Assembly (NCBI GenBank): GCA_964402685.1
Contig: CAYODE010000004.1
Span: forward strand, 3,462-67,461
DNA from: Aestuariivita sp964402685
Lineage (GTDB): Bacteria; Pseudomonadota; Alphaproteobacteria; Rhodobacterales; Rhodobacteraceae
DNA: 64,000 nt
Direction of reading: 5' to 3'
Part shown: positions 16,643 through 25,009 of the stretch, piece after piece
How the letters are laid out: each line of letters opens with the position of its first letter
Position numbering within the stretch: position 1 is the stretch's first letter
The notes under the pieces: model-generated
The model's input: only the letters and a program-made list of their open reading frames with translations
What the model was told of the DNA's origin: nothing
Databases searched by the model: none
Translations under genes and position numbers: made by a program

Positions 16643-17449
16643 ATGGGGGCAATGATAAGCTGGCTGCCTTTTGTTAAATCCCATCCGCGCGTTGCAATTG
16701 TTCGTCTAACTGGAGCCATTGGCATGCCAGGGCGCGGTTCATTGAGCGATGCTTCTGTTGCGCCGCTTTTGGAAAAAGCGTTTCGCAAGGGCAAACCTGA
16801 TGCCGTCGCGCTTGAGATCAATTCGCCTGGGGGCTCACCGGTACAGTCGTCTCTGATCGGCGCACGTATTCGACGCCTCGCGGAAGAGACGGATACCAAG
16901 GTCTATGCCTTTGTCGAAGACGTGGCGGCGTCAGGTGGATACTGGCTCGCTGCCGCAGCGGACGAGATTTGGGCGGATGACAGTTCGGTTGTCGGGTCAA
17001 TCGGCGTAATCTCAGCCGGCTTTGGCGCACATGAGTTTCTTGCCAAGCAAGGGATCGAACGGCGCGTGTACACAGCTGGGAAATCAAAATCCATGCTGGA
17101 TCCCTTTCGACCGGAAAACGAAGAGGATGTCGCCAGGCTCAAAGGCTTGCTGGAAGACATCCACACGAATTTCAAAGACCATGTTTCGGCCCGCCGTTTG
17201 GGCAAGCTACCAGAAGACAGGGATCTCTTTACTGGCGAGGTTTGGCTCGCGAAACGCGCAACCGAACTTGGGCTCATAGACGGGATCGCGCATATCAAAC
17301 CAAAGATGCATGACGTCTTCGGTGAAAAAGTTCGCTTCCGCCGCTACGCTCTGAAAAAACCGCTGTTCCAGCGCTTTGGCGCACGCATCGTCCAAGATGC
17401 ACTGACGGGGATCGAGGAGCGCGCAGAATATGCGCGTTTTGGCCTCTGA
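16643..17449 (+). CDS. S49 family peptidase (SppA/SohB-like)
   Basis: The 268-residue single-domain protease has the S49 signatures VALEINSPGGSP (about 55-66), VEDVAASGGYWLAAAA with catalytic Ser97, and AGKSKSMLDPF, whose Lys149 is the likely general base of the Ser-Lys dyad. Residues 1-12 are only weakly hydrophobic, so a membrane anchor is doubtful. Related enzymes degrade cleaved signal peptides in the membrane. An alternative ATG lies four codons downstream. The next small ORF overlaps its 3' end by 20 bp. Confidence 0.87.
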   Translation: MGAMISWLPFVKSHPRVAIVRLTGAIGMPGRGSLSDASVAPLLEKAFRKGKPDAVALEINSPGGSPVQSSLIGARIRRLAEETDTKVYAFVEDVAASGGYWLAAAADEIWADDSSVVGSIGVISAGFGAHEFLAKQGIERRVYTAGKSKSMLDPFRPENEEDVARLKGLLEDIHTNFKDHVSARRLGKLPEDRDLFTGEVWLAKRATELGLIDGIAHIKPKMHDVFGEKVRFRRYALKKPLFQRFGARIVQDALTGIEERAEYARFGL

Positions 17450-17624
17450 CGTGATCCTGAAAATCGTCTCTCTTTTTCTGATCTTCATGGCTGTGCTTGC
17501 CATGTTCGGCAAACTGCGCGTGCCGGGTCTTAGAAGGCTCCAGTCTGCAAAGTGCCGATCTTGCGGACGGTATCGGATTGGGAAAGGGCCATGCCCCTGC
17601 GGTAAGGGGAACAAGGGCGTATGA
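17430..17624 (+). CDS. Small membrane protein with C-terminal zinc-ribbon-like cysteines
   Basis: The ORF encodes 64 residues: one membrane helix (ILKIVSLFLIFMAVLAMFG) followed by a basic stretch and four cysteines in CRSCGRYRIGKGPCPCG, which resemble a rubredoxin or zinc knuckle. It lies between the S49 peptidase (20-bp overlap) and the cation antiporter (ATGA overlap at 17621), so it is translated within a three-gene operon. A GTG at 17451, just after the peptidase stop, is an equally plausible start and would give 57 residues. Function unknown. Confidence 0.7.
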   Translation: MRVLASDVILKIVSLFLIFMAVLAMFGKLRVPGLRRLQSAKCRSCGRYRIGKGPCPCGKGNKGV

Positions 17625-18574
17625 TTGCATGGCTTCTGTCCGGTTTAGGTCTGGTGATCCTGCTATTGGCGGGTGACAGCCTGGTAAAAGGTGCCGTCAA
17701 CCTGAGCTTGCGACTGGGCATCCCTGCGCTGATAGTCAGTTTGACCATTGTCGCGTTCGGAACATCTGCACCGGAATTGTTGATCGGGATCAAGGCCATC
17801 TTGGACGAGGCGCCTGGCATCGCGCTAGGCAATGTTGTTGGATCAAACACAGCCAATATCCTCATGGTATTGGGCATACCGGCGATTTTGGCTCCGTTGC
17901 ACACCAGCGAATGCGACAGCAGGAAGACATACGTCTTTATGCTGGCGGCCTCGGTGTTGTTCATCGCCCTGGCGTTTTTTGGAACCTTCACAGCCCTCAG
18001 CGGCTTCATCCTTCTCGCAGCGCTTAGCTACGTTTTGTTCGACGCGTTCCGCGATGCACGTGCGCACCAAAAGGCCGGAGAAGCCGTTGAAATCGACATC
18101 GAAGAGCTTGAAGGTGCCGATCCTGAAATGCCTGTCTGGCAAATCGCTCTGTATCTGGGTCTAGGCATTATCGGCCTGCCTTTGGGCGCAGATTTGTTGG
18201 TGGATAATGCGACCATCATCGCAAAGACATACGGGGTCAGCGACACCGTAATCGGTTTGACCCTTGTGGCAATCGGAACCTCCTTGCCGGAATTGGCCAC
18301 GACCCTCATGGCGGCCTTGCGGCGCCAAGCGGATGTGGCGTTGGGCAACGTTATTGGCTCTAACATGTTCAACCTGCTTGCGATCATTGGTATTACGTCG
18401 CTGGTTGGCTCCATTCCTGTCGATCCCTCTTTCCTGCGTCAGGACTTGTGGGTGATGCTCGCGGCGTCGTTGGTGATCATACCCTTCGTCTTTTTCAAAA
18501 AAGACATAACGCGAACATGGGGTGTAGCCTTGACCGTCGCTTACATGGCCTATCTTGCTGTCGTACTGATTTGA
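17621..18574 (+). CDS. CaCA family sodium/calcium-type antiporter (YrbG-like)
   Basis: The 317-residue inner-membrane protein has two inverted repeats carrying the alpha motifs of cation/Ca2+ exchangers: FGTSAPELLIG with GNVVGSNTANI in the first half, and IGTSLPELATT with GNVIGSNMFNL in the second. The acidic cytosolic loop (EIDIEELEGADPEM, about residues 148-161) joins the halves. It probably exchanges Ca2+ or K+ against Na+ or H+. Confidence 0.9.
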   Translation: MIAWLLSGLGLVILLLAGDSLVKGAVNLSLRLGIPALIVSLTIVAFGTSAPELLIGIKAILDEAPGIALGNVVGSNTANILMVLGIPAILAPLHTSECDSRKTYVFMLAASVLFIALAFFGTFTALSGFILLAALSYVLFDAFRDARAHQKAGEAVEIDIEELEGADPEMPVWQIALYLGLGIIGLPLGADLLVDNATIIAKTYGVSDTVIGLTLVAIGTSLPELATTLMAALRRQADVALGNVIGSNMFNLLAIIGITSLVGSIPVDPSFLRQDLWVMLAASLVIIPFVFFKKDITRTWGVALTVAYMAYLAVVLI

Positions 18575-18689
18575 CGTGCGTTCCGTTTAGGACGGGTTAG
18601 TGTCATCGACAGCTGCTCGTCACAGCGCGGATGTGAAATCAGCCGCCGGACAACATCAGAATGCAACGATAAAGCAGGACAGTTCACCT

Positions 18690-19469
18690 ATGACAAAAGC
18701 ATTGGTTACCGGCGCAGGAAAGCGACTGGGGCGAGCTATGGCGCTCTACCTCGCGGGGCGTGGATATGACGTCGCGGTCCACTACGCCAGTTCGGATGCA
18801 GACGCACGCGCGGTTGCAGAGGACATCACTGCGTTGGGCAAGCGGGCGGTGACACTTCAGGCTGACCTGCTGGATGAAGGGCAAGTGAACGAGTTACTTC
18901 CAACGGCAGCCGAACGCTTGGGGGGTCCAATTACCTGCCTGATCAACAATGCATCGATCTTTGAATATGACAGCGTGTCGTCCGCCACCCGAAGCAGCTG
19001 GGATAGACATCTCGAAAGCAACTTGCGAGCGCCGTTCGTCTTAACGCAGGCGATGGCGGCCCAGGGTCTGAAACCGGTCACTGATGAAAACGGTGAACCG
19101 CAAGCCAGTGGACTCATTATCAATATGATTGATCAGCGGGTGCACAAACTGACACCGGAATTCATGACCTACACGATTGCCAAAATGGGCTTGTGGGCCA
19201 TGACCCGTACTACGGCCCAGGCGCTGGCACCTGCGATCCGCGTCAATGGCATTGGACCGGGGCCAACGATGCAAGGTGCGCGGCAAAGCGCGGAACACTT
19301 TGCTAAGCAGCGTGCTGCCACGGTTTTAGGCCGCGGTGCCGATCCGGAAGGTATTTGCGCCGCGCTCGGTTACTTTCTGGATGCGCGGGCTGTCACCGGG
19401 CAATTGATCTGCGTAGATGGCGGACAACACCTAGCATGGCAAACGCCCGATGTTCTCGGTTTGGAATAG
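18690..19469 (+). CDS. SDR oxidoreductase, pteridine reductase / FolM-like
   Basis: From ATG 18690 the protein is 259 residues. The nucleotide motif TGAGKRLGRAMA has the Arg of pteridine-reductase-type SDRs (TGxxxRxG). NNAS replaces the more common NNAG, and the catalytic region is YTIAKMGLWAMTR (Tyr-x3-Lys). The late segment RVNGIGPGPT is typical of dihydromonapterin/dihydrofolate reductase FolM relatives. It probably reduces a pterin with NADPH. The frame is open to a GTG at 18600, but that extension has no family resemblance. Confidence 0.82.
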   Translation: MTKALVTGAGKRLGRAMALYLAGRGYDVAVHYASSDADARAVAEDITALGKRAVTLQADLLDEGQVNELLPTAAERLGGPITCLINNASIFEYDSVSSATRSSWDRHLESNLRAPFVLTQAMAAQGLKPVTDENGEPQASGLIINMIDQRVHKLTPEFMTYTIAKMGLWAMTRTTAQALAPAIRVNGIGPGPTMQGARQSAEHFAKQRAATVLGRGADPEGICAALGYFLDARAVTGQLICVDGGQHLAWQTPDVLGLE

Positions 19470-19769
19470 CTCAAATGATGAAGTTTGGCGTCAAGTTTTG
19501 CACCGCTCTCAAGTCCGTTACCAAAGCGTTACAAAAAGTATAACAATTTCAGTGATTTGCCAAAGCTGCAAAAAAATTCCCTTTGTTAACAATGCTTTAT
19601 ATTTGTGCTTAAAAATTAGGCATTTTAACGAAATCACCGGAAATCAAAGAAAAATTCGCTGTGCCCCAAACATATCTTCAGACTTATCCACAGCTTTCGT
19701 GGAAACCTTTTCTCTTGATCGAAATGCGGCAAGATTGCAGCCGCTGTGTGAGAATCATATGACGGCGGT
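19470..19769. other. AT-rich intergenic region upstream of uvrC
   Basis: These 300 bp are markedly richer in A+T than the flanking genes, especially 19535-19640. I see no convincing gene or structured RNA. It probably contains the uvrC promoter, but no clear -35/-10 pair could be chosen. Confidence 0.5.
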
Positions 19770-21659
19770 ATGAGCGCTCAAATCCCACCCCCAAAGGACC
19801 CCGGAGCCCAAAAGTCGGTCACCGGGCATGCCTGTATCCAAAACTACCTCAAGACGCTTGATAGCAGCCCCGGTGTATACCGGATGCTGGATGATCAGAG
19901 CCGCGTTCTTTACGTTGGGAAAGCCCGTAATCTGCGTGCGCGCGTGTCAAATTATGCTCGCCCTGCAGGCCACAGTGCACGCATCGCTCGAATGATCCGC
20001 GAAACCGCCTCGATGATGTTTCTGACCACGCGCACGGAAACCGAAGCGCTGCTGCTGGAACAAAACCTCATCAAGCAGCTCAAGCCGAAGTACAATGTGC
20101 TGCTGCGTGACGATAAGAGCTTTCCCAATATTCTGGTTGCTAAGAACCACTCCTACCCGCAGATCAAAAAGCACCGTGGCGCAAAGAAAGAAAAGGGCAC
20201 CTATTTCGGCCCATTTGCGAGCGCCGGTGCTGTCAACCGAACGCTTAATCAATTGCAGAAGGTGTTCTTGCTGCGCAATTGCACCGACGCGATGTTTGAA
20301 AGCCGCACGCGACCCTGTCTGCTTTATCAGATCAAACGCTGCTCGGGCCCGTGTGTTGGGCACATCAGTCCCGAGGATTACGCCAAGAGCGTCAAGGATG
20401 CTGAAAACTTCCTGGCTGGCCGTTCGACCAAGGTGCAGGAGGATCTGGCCACGCAGATGCAAGCGGCCTCTGACTCCATGGAGTTTGAACGCGCAGCGGC
20501 GCTACGCGATCGCATTCGCGCGTTGACCCAGGTTCAGACTGCTCAGGGCATAAACCCGCGCGCTGTGACAGAGGCCGATGTCATCGCGCTGCATTTGGAA
20601 AAGGGCCAAGCCTGCGTTCAAGTCTTCTTCATCCGTGCCAATCAAAACTGGGGGAATCGCGATTTCTATCCTCGTGTGGGCGCGGACATAGACGAGGGTG
20701 AAGTACTCGAAGCGTTCCTTGGACAGTTCTACGACACCAAGGAACCACCGCGGCAGGTCATTCTGAGCCACGAGATCGAAAACCCGGATCTGATGCAGGA
20801 CGCACTGACGCAAAAGCTGGGCCGCAAGGTTGAAGTATTGGTGCCCCAGCGTGGCGAGAAGGCGGAGTTGATTGAAGGTGCGCTCAGGAATGCACGCGAA
20901 AGCCTTGCGCGCAAAATGGCGGAGACGGCCACGCAAGCCAAACTTTTAAAGGGACTAGCCGAAGCCTTCGATCTCGACAGCCCGCCGCAGCGGATCGAAG
21001 TCTATGACAACTCGCACATTCAGGGCGCTCATGCCGTGGGCGCGATGATTGTCGCGGGTCCAGACGGTTTCATGAAAAACCACTATCGCAAATTCAATAT
21101 CCGGGGGGAGGATCTGACCCCCGGGGACGATTTCGGGATGATGAAGGAAGTGCTGAACCGCAGATTTGCGCGCCTCATGAAAGACGACCCGGATCGCGAG
21201 AAGGGACAGTGGCCAGACCTTCTTTTGATCGACGGGGGTGCTGGGCAGGTCGGCGCTGTGGCCAGCATCATGGCAGAGCATGGGGTCGAAGATATTCCTA
21301 TGGTCGGTGTAGCCAAAGGCATTGATCGGGATGCGGGCAAGGAAGAGTTTCACCGCCCCGGTGCACGACCGTTCGCCTTGCGCCACAACGACCCGGTTCT
21401 TTACTTTGTCCAGCGGCTGAGGGACGAGGCGCACCGGTTTGCCATCGGTACACACCGCGCCAAACGAGCCAAAGCAGTGGGTGCAACACCGCTTGACGAA
21501 ATCGCGGGTGTCGGTGCCGCTCGCAAACGTGCGCTACTTGCGCATTTCGGGTCTGCTAAGGCGGTAAGTCGGGCCAACCTCGCCGACCTAAAGGCGGTCG
21601 ACGGAGTGAGCGAAGCGCTTGCAGAAAAGATCTATGACTTCTTCCACGAACGCGGATAG
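19770..21659 (+). CDS. uvrC: Excinuclease ABC subunit C
   Basis: The 629-residue protein has all UvrC parts in order. The GIY-YIG nuclease domain for the 3' incision is at about 32-115 (PGVYRMLDDQSRVLYVGKARNLRARV). A Cys-rich segment CLLYQIKRCSGPC follows, then a UVR motif near 225-260 (MEFERAAALRDRIRAL). The RNase H-like domain makes the 5' incision (EVYDNSHIQGAHAVGAMIV) and the C-terminus has tandem helix-hairpin-helix motifs (IAGVGAARKRALLAHFG). It acts with UvrA and UvrB in nucleotide excision repair. The gene ends 4 bp before the assembly gap. Confidence 0.96.
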   Translation: MSAQIPPPKDPGAQKSVTGHACIQNYLKTLDSSPGVYRMLDDQSRVLYVGKARNLRARVSNYARPAGHSARIARMIRETASMMFLTTRTETEALLLEQNLIKQLKPKYNVLLRDDKSFPNILVAKNHSYPQIKKHRGAKKEKGTYFGPFASAGAVNRTLNQLQKVFLLRNCTDAMFESRTRPCLLYQIKRCSGPCVGHISPEDYAKSVKDAENFLAGRSTKVQEDLATQMQAASDSMEFERAAALRDRIRALTQVQTAQGINPRAVTEADVIALHLEKGQACVQVFFIRANQNWGNRDFYPRVGADIDEGEVLEAFLGQFYDTKEPPRQVILSHEIENPDLMQDALTQKLGRKVEVLVPQRGEKAELIEGALRNARESLARKMAETATQAKLLKGLAEAFDLDSPPQRIEVYDNSHIQGAHAVGAMIVAGPDGFMKNHYRKFNIRGEDLTPGDDFGMMKEVLNRRFARLMKDDPDREKGQWPDLLLIDGGAGQVGAVASIMAEHGVEDIPMVGVAKGIDRDAGKEEFHRPGARPFALRHNDPVLYFVQRLRDEAHRFAIGTHRAKRAKAVGATPLDEIAGVGAARKRALLAHFGSAKAVSRANLADLKAVDGVSEALAEKIYDFFHERG

Positions 21660-21663
21660 CGCG

Positions 21664-21763
21664 NNNNNNNNNNNNNNNNNNNNNNNNNNNNNNNNNNNNN
21701 NNNNNNNNNNNNNNNNNNNNNNNNNNNNNNNNNNNNNNNNNNNNNNNNNNNNNNNNNNNNNNN
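21664..21763. other. Assembly gap, 100 N
   Basis: Exactly 100 undetermined bases follow uvrC. A run of exactly 100 N is a common placeholder for a gap of unknown size, so the spacing, and possibly the adjacency, of uvrC and the serine hydrolase is not established. ORFs spanning the N run are artefacts. Confidence 0.98.
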
Positions 21764-21832
21764 CACCAGATTGCATCTTGCGTTGCCCCTTAAACCAAGC
21801 TTGGCTGAGGTCATTGGGAGGAGGGCATCGTT

Positions 21833-22999
21833 ATGGATATTCAACAAGGCTTCCCGCCGCCGGAAGGGAAACGGGTCACATTGGCCAATTGGCGGACATC
21901 ACCCTTCAACCATTGGGCTTTTCACCATGTACGTGAAATCGTGCCGTCCGCACGAATTGCAAATAATCCAGCAGATGTCTGGCATTTGGAAAGTGGCCGC
22001 GCGGATCTGTCCATCGCGGATTTGGAACACGCGGTAACCGGCATTGCCAACGATGCGCTGGTGATCTTGCACAAGGGGACGATCATTCATGAAAGCTATC
22101 GTCACGGCATGGGCCCCAGTGATCCGCATATCCTGATGTCGGTTTCGAAATCCATGTTGGGACTGGTCGCGGGGACATTGGTCGATCGTGGAGAGATAAC
22201 GCTTGAGGATCTGATCACAGACCATCTGCCCGAGCTGTCTGAAACGGCCTATTCTGGAGCTACGGTTCGCGACGCGCTGGATATGCGTGTTGGGGTGCTG
22301 TTTGACGAGGATTATACTGCAACCGACGGCCCTATCATCGAATATCGGAAGGCCGCGAATTGGAACCCACTGGAGCCTGGTGAAACAGCAGTAGACCTGC
22401 GCAGTTTTCAAACATTGCTGGCTGAACGCGACGGTGATCACGGCGGGAATTTTCACTACGTCTCTCCGGTTACCGATATGCTGGCCTGGCTTATGGAGCG
22501 AGCAACAGGAACACGGTTTGCCGATCTTTTGTCGGAACGGTTGCTCAAACCGCTGGGCGCTGAGTTTCCCGGCGACCTAACCGTCGATCGGATCGGTGGC
22601 GCCCGCGCGGCAGGCGGTATGAACATCACTGCGCGTGACCTGGCCCGCGTCGGCCAAATGATGCTTCAGGACGGTGTGCGGGAAGGCAAACGCGTCCTCC
22701 CTGCCGCATGGGTTGGCGATATCTGGGCTGGTGGGGATCGCGAAGCGTGGGCGGCAGGAGACATGGCTGAGCGGTTTAGCGACCCCGGCCGGTCGTATCG
22801 GTCCAAATGGTATCATCTGCCGCGCGACAGCGGCGACATGATCCACTGTATGGGGATCCACGGACAGTACCTGTTTGTCTGCCGCAAGACGCAATCAGTC
22901 ATCGCTTGGTTTTCCTCTGCGCATGAGCCCACAGACGACGGTAACGGTGCGCATGTCTTTGCATCCGTAGCGCGTATTCAAGCGGCCTTGGGGCAATAG
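21833..22999 (+). CDS. Serine hydrolase, class C beta-lactamase fold (NylB/EstB-like)
   Basis: The 388-residue protein has the SxxK motif SVSK at residues 103-106 and a following helix typical of penicillin-binding-fold hydrolases. The Tyr of the second motif is probably Tyr209 (HYVSPVTDML), a YxS variant of YxN. Its relatives include 6-aminohexanoate-dimer hydrolase, esterases and D-aminopeptidases. No signal peptide is seen, so it is probably cytosolic and not a resistance enzyme. The upstream region begins in the assembly gap. Substrate unknown. Confidence 0.82.
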   Translation: MDIQQGFPPPEGKRVTLANWRTSPFNHWAFHHVREIVPSARIANNPADVWHLESGRADLSIADLEHAVTGIANDALVILHKGTIIHESYRHGMGPSDPHILMSVSKSMLGLVAGTLVDRGEITLEDLITDHLPELSETAYSGATVRDALDMRVGVLFDEDYTATDGPIIEYRKAANWNPLEPGETAVDLRSFQTLLAERDGDHGGNFHYVSPVTDMLAWLMERATGTRFADLLSERLLKPLGAEFPGDLTVDRIGGARAAGGMNITARDLARVGQMMLQDGVREGKRVLPAAWVGDIWAGGDREAWAAGDMAERFSDPGRSYRSKWYHLPRDSGDMIHCMGIHGQYLFVCRKTQSVIAWFSSAHEPTDDGNGAHVFASVARIQAALGQ

Positions 23000-23037
23000 C
23001 CCTTTCCGACGGTTGCCCAAGAAGGTAATCAAACCCC

Positions 23038-23709
23038 ATGCATTGGAACGTGCCTAATATCCTGACCGTCTTGCGTTTGCTTGCTGCACCCGGCGTGGCG
23101 GTGATGTTCTTGTATTTCACCCGGCCCTACGCGGATTGGTTGGCATTATTGTTGTTTCTGTCCGCAGCGATCACCGATTGGTTCGACGGGTATCTGGCGC
23201 GCGCCTGGAAGCAAGAAACCAAGCTTGGTGCCATGTTGGATCCGATTGCAGACAAAGCCATGGTGGTGATCGCGCTGATGGTGATCGTGGGGTATTCAAA
23301 CCAGAATTGGACCCCCTGGTTCGTATTGCCCGCGACCTTTATTCTCTTTCGCGAGGTGTTCGTTTCGGGCCTGCGCGAGTATCTTGGAGATACGGCAGGC
23401 ACGCTTAAGGTCACGCCCTTGGCCAAGTGGAAAACGACGGTTCAAATGCTGGCAATTTCGGTGCTTTTTGCCCAAGGGATATTTGAGCATTACCTTGGCA
23501 TGTCTGCGATGGGCATGGATCAGACACTGGTCGATCAAATCATGGCAGGCGAGGTTGAGGACCTGCAGGGCCTGCGTTGGAAGTTCGAAGGAATGATTTG
23601 GGCGGGCTGGGGTGGGCTCGCGCTTTTGTGGGTGGCGGCAGGGCTGACATTGGTCACCGGCTATGATTACCTGCGCAAAGCCATGCCTTACTTACGGGAG
23701 AGCCGCTGA
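23038..23709 (+). CDS. pgsA: CDP-diacylglycerol--glycerol-3-phosphate 3-phosphatidyltransferase
   Basis: The 223-residue integral membrane enzyme carries the CDP-alcohol phosphatidyltransferase signature D-x2-DG-x2-AR-x8-G-x3-D-x3-D exactly (DWFDGYLARAWKQETKLGAM with the following LDPIADK). It makes phosphatidylglycerophosphate, the precursor of phosphatidylglycerol and cardiolipin. Its stop overlaps the start of moaD (TGATG). Confidence 0.93.
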   Translation: MHWNVPNILTVLRLLAAPGVAVMFLYFTRPYADWLALLLFLSAAITDWFDGYLARAWKQETKLGAMLDPIADKAMVVIALMVIVGYSNQNWTPWFVLPATFILFREVFVSGLREYLGDTAGTLKVTPLAKWKTTVQMLAISVLFAQGIFEHYLGMSAMGMDQTLVDQIMAGEVEDLQGLRWKFEGMIWAGWGGLALLWVAAGLTLVTGYDYLRKAMPYLRESR

Positions 23710-23954
23710 TGGACGTTTTGTATTTTGCATGGGTGCGCGAGCGGATCGGCATTCCAAAGGAGACTGTCGACACGCAGGCGCAAACAGTGACTGATCTTGT
23801 AGCCGAACTGAAATCGAAAGAGGAGCGGTACGAAGCTGCCTTCGCCGATCTCAGTGCGCTCCGTGTGGCTGTTGATCAGCAACTTACAGATTTTGACGCA
23901 CCTTTGGCCGGTGCGCGTGAGGTCGCGTTTTTCCCGCCGATGACGGGCGGTTAG
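23709..23954 (+). CDS. moaD: Molybdopterin synthase sulfur carrier subunit
   Basis: The 81-residue ubiquitin-fold protein starts with VLYFAWVRERIG and ends in the obligatory Gly-Gly (PPMTGG) that is thiocarboxylated to donate sulfur. It overlaps pgsA by one base and lies 5 bp from moaE, so the three are co-translated. Confidence 0.93.
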   Translation: MDVLYFAWVRERIGIPKETVDTQAQTVTDLVAELKSKEERYEAAFADLSALRVAVDQQLTDFDAPLAGAREVAFFPPMTGG

Positions 23955-23959
23955 GGCTT

Positions 23960-24403
23960 ATGCGCGTCGTCGTGCAAGAAGCGCCTTTTGACCTGGGGGC
24001 CGAGGCGAACTCATTTACTGCAAACCGGACAGATATGGGCGCGATCGTAACCTTCACTGGTGTGGTGCGTGACCTTGTCGACGGCGATCTCGACGTAATG
24101 GAGATCGAACATTATCCGGGCATGACAGAAGCGGCCCTGACAGACATCGCAAAACAAGCGATGGATCGATGGAGCTTAGGCGATGTTCTGGTCATTCATA
24201 GATATGGAGAGATGGCGCCGGGTGATCTGATCATGATGGTCGCCACCGCCTCGCCACACCGCAAGGACGCGTTCGAGGCAGCAGAGTTCCTCATGGACTA
24301 TCTCAAGTCCCGCGCTCCGTTCTGGAAGAAGGAGCATTCCGGGTCAGATGCGTCCTGGGTTGCGGCTAAGGACGAGGATGAAGATGCGCTGAGCCGCTGG
24401 TAA
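23960..24403 (+). CDS. moaE: Molybdopterin synthase catalytic subunit
   Basis: The 147-residue MoaE has the typical GAIVTFTGVVRD start, the MEIEHYPGMTE segment, IHRYGEMAPGD, and the late catalytic lysines in YLKSRAPFWKKE. With MoaD it converts cyclic pyranopterin phosphate into molybdopterin. It is the last gene before the puc operon. Confidence 0.94.
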   Translation: MRVVVQEAPFDLGAEANSFTANRTDMGAIVTFTGVVRDLVDGDLDVMEIEHYPGMTEAALTDIAKQAMDRWSLGDVLVIHRYGEMAPGDLIMMVATASPHRKDAFEAAEFLMDYLKSRAPFWKKEHSGSDASWVAAKDEDEDALSRW

Positions 24404-24841
24404 GCGCGCCATCTTCCTCACCAGCGTCCCATCCTAAGGAAAACGTCTAAACCTCGATGCTGGCGCTGAGTCTCGCCTGGTAAATCCACCCCAAATATGA
24501 CCTTCTGGCGTTCAAATGCCTCTAATTTGAGCCGTATTGCTGTATTTCTTTGCAGTATCGCAGGGTCTCATCCGACGATGATTTGGCAATATATTTTTAA
24601 ATAATATCAATAACCTGTCTGCTTCCCGCGTAAAACAACTTCGCGTGCAAACGGTTCACATGCGTACTCCGGTGAATATGTAAATAAGAAATTACATTGC
24701 AAGTGTCAGTTTTGTCTGACAGTCTGGGTGTGACGTTGTGTCGCCGGGGGCTGTGGGGCGCCCGTCTCCTTAGCGTGTCGAGCATCCGTTCCGGCATGTT
24801 GAGCAGCAAATCTACCACAGCCGAACAGAACGGAGGAAGAA
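24404..24841. promoter_or_regulatory. Upstream regulatory region of the puc operon
   Basis: This 438-bp region between moaE and pucB has an AT-rich block (about 24570-24610), two tandem TGT-N12-ACA palindromes (annotated separately) and about 120 bp of likely leader. In the leader, GGCTGTGG (24749-24756) could pair with CCACAGCC (24815-24822), which ends 9 bases before the ribosome site GGAGG (24832-24836). I could not identify a convincing -35/-10 pair. Confidence 0.65.
24679..24721. promoter_or_regulatory. Tandem PpsR/CrtJ-type palindromes upstream of pucB
   Basis: TGT-N12-ACA occurs at 24679-24696 and again at 24704-24721, with 7 bp between the two palindromes. This is the recognition pattern of the redox/light-responsive repressor PpsR (CrtJ) of purple bacteria, which usually binds two such palindromes close together in photosynthesis promoters, including puc. 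Isolated matches are expected by chance; the close pair at this location is what makes the call. Confidence 0.75.
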
Positions 24842-24997
24842 ATGTCAGACGATCCAGATAAAGTCTGGCCAACGGGCTTAACGCTCAAAGAAGCCGAAGA
24901 GGTGCATAGCTACCTCATCGACGGCACGCGTGTCTTTGGGCTCATCGCCCTTTTGGCACACATTCTCGTGGCGTACACAACGCCTTGGCTCGGCTAA
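24842..24997 (+). CDS. pucB: Light-harvesting 2 beta polypeptide
   Basis: The 51-residue protein is too short for most ORF cut-offs but is unmistakable. Residues 10-30 contain LTLKEAEEVHSYLIDGTRVF with His22, followed by a single membrane helix with His40 (ALLAHILVAYTTPWL), the axial ligand of the B850-type bacteriochlorophyll. The TTPWL end is the family hallmark. The beta chain pairs with PucA to form the ring-shaped peripheral antenna in the inner membrane. GGAGG lies 5 bases before the ATG. pucA starts 12 bp after its stop. Confidence 0.95.
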   Translation: MSDDPDKVWPTGLTLKEAEEVHSYLIDGTRVFGLIALLAHILVAYTTPWLG

Positions 24998-25009
24998 GGA
25001 GGCAACGTT

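Noticed and set aside
21588..21936. ORFs running through the N run
   Set aside because: Their central residues are undetermined, so they are artefacts of the gap.
21833..22999. Calling the SxxK hydrolase a beta-lactamase resistance gene
   Set aside because: It lacks a signal peptide and resembles NylB/esterase-type hydrolases, so antibiotic hydrolysis is not supported.
24697..24725. A possible puc promoter, TTGCAA with a 17-base spacer and CAGTCT
   Set aside because: The second hexamer matches the -10 consensus too poorly to call.
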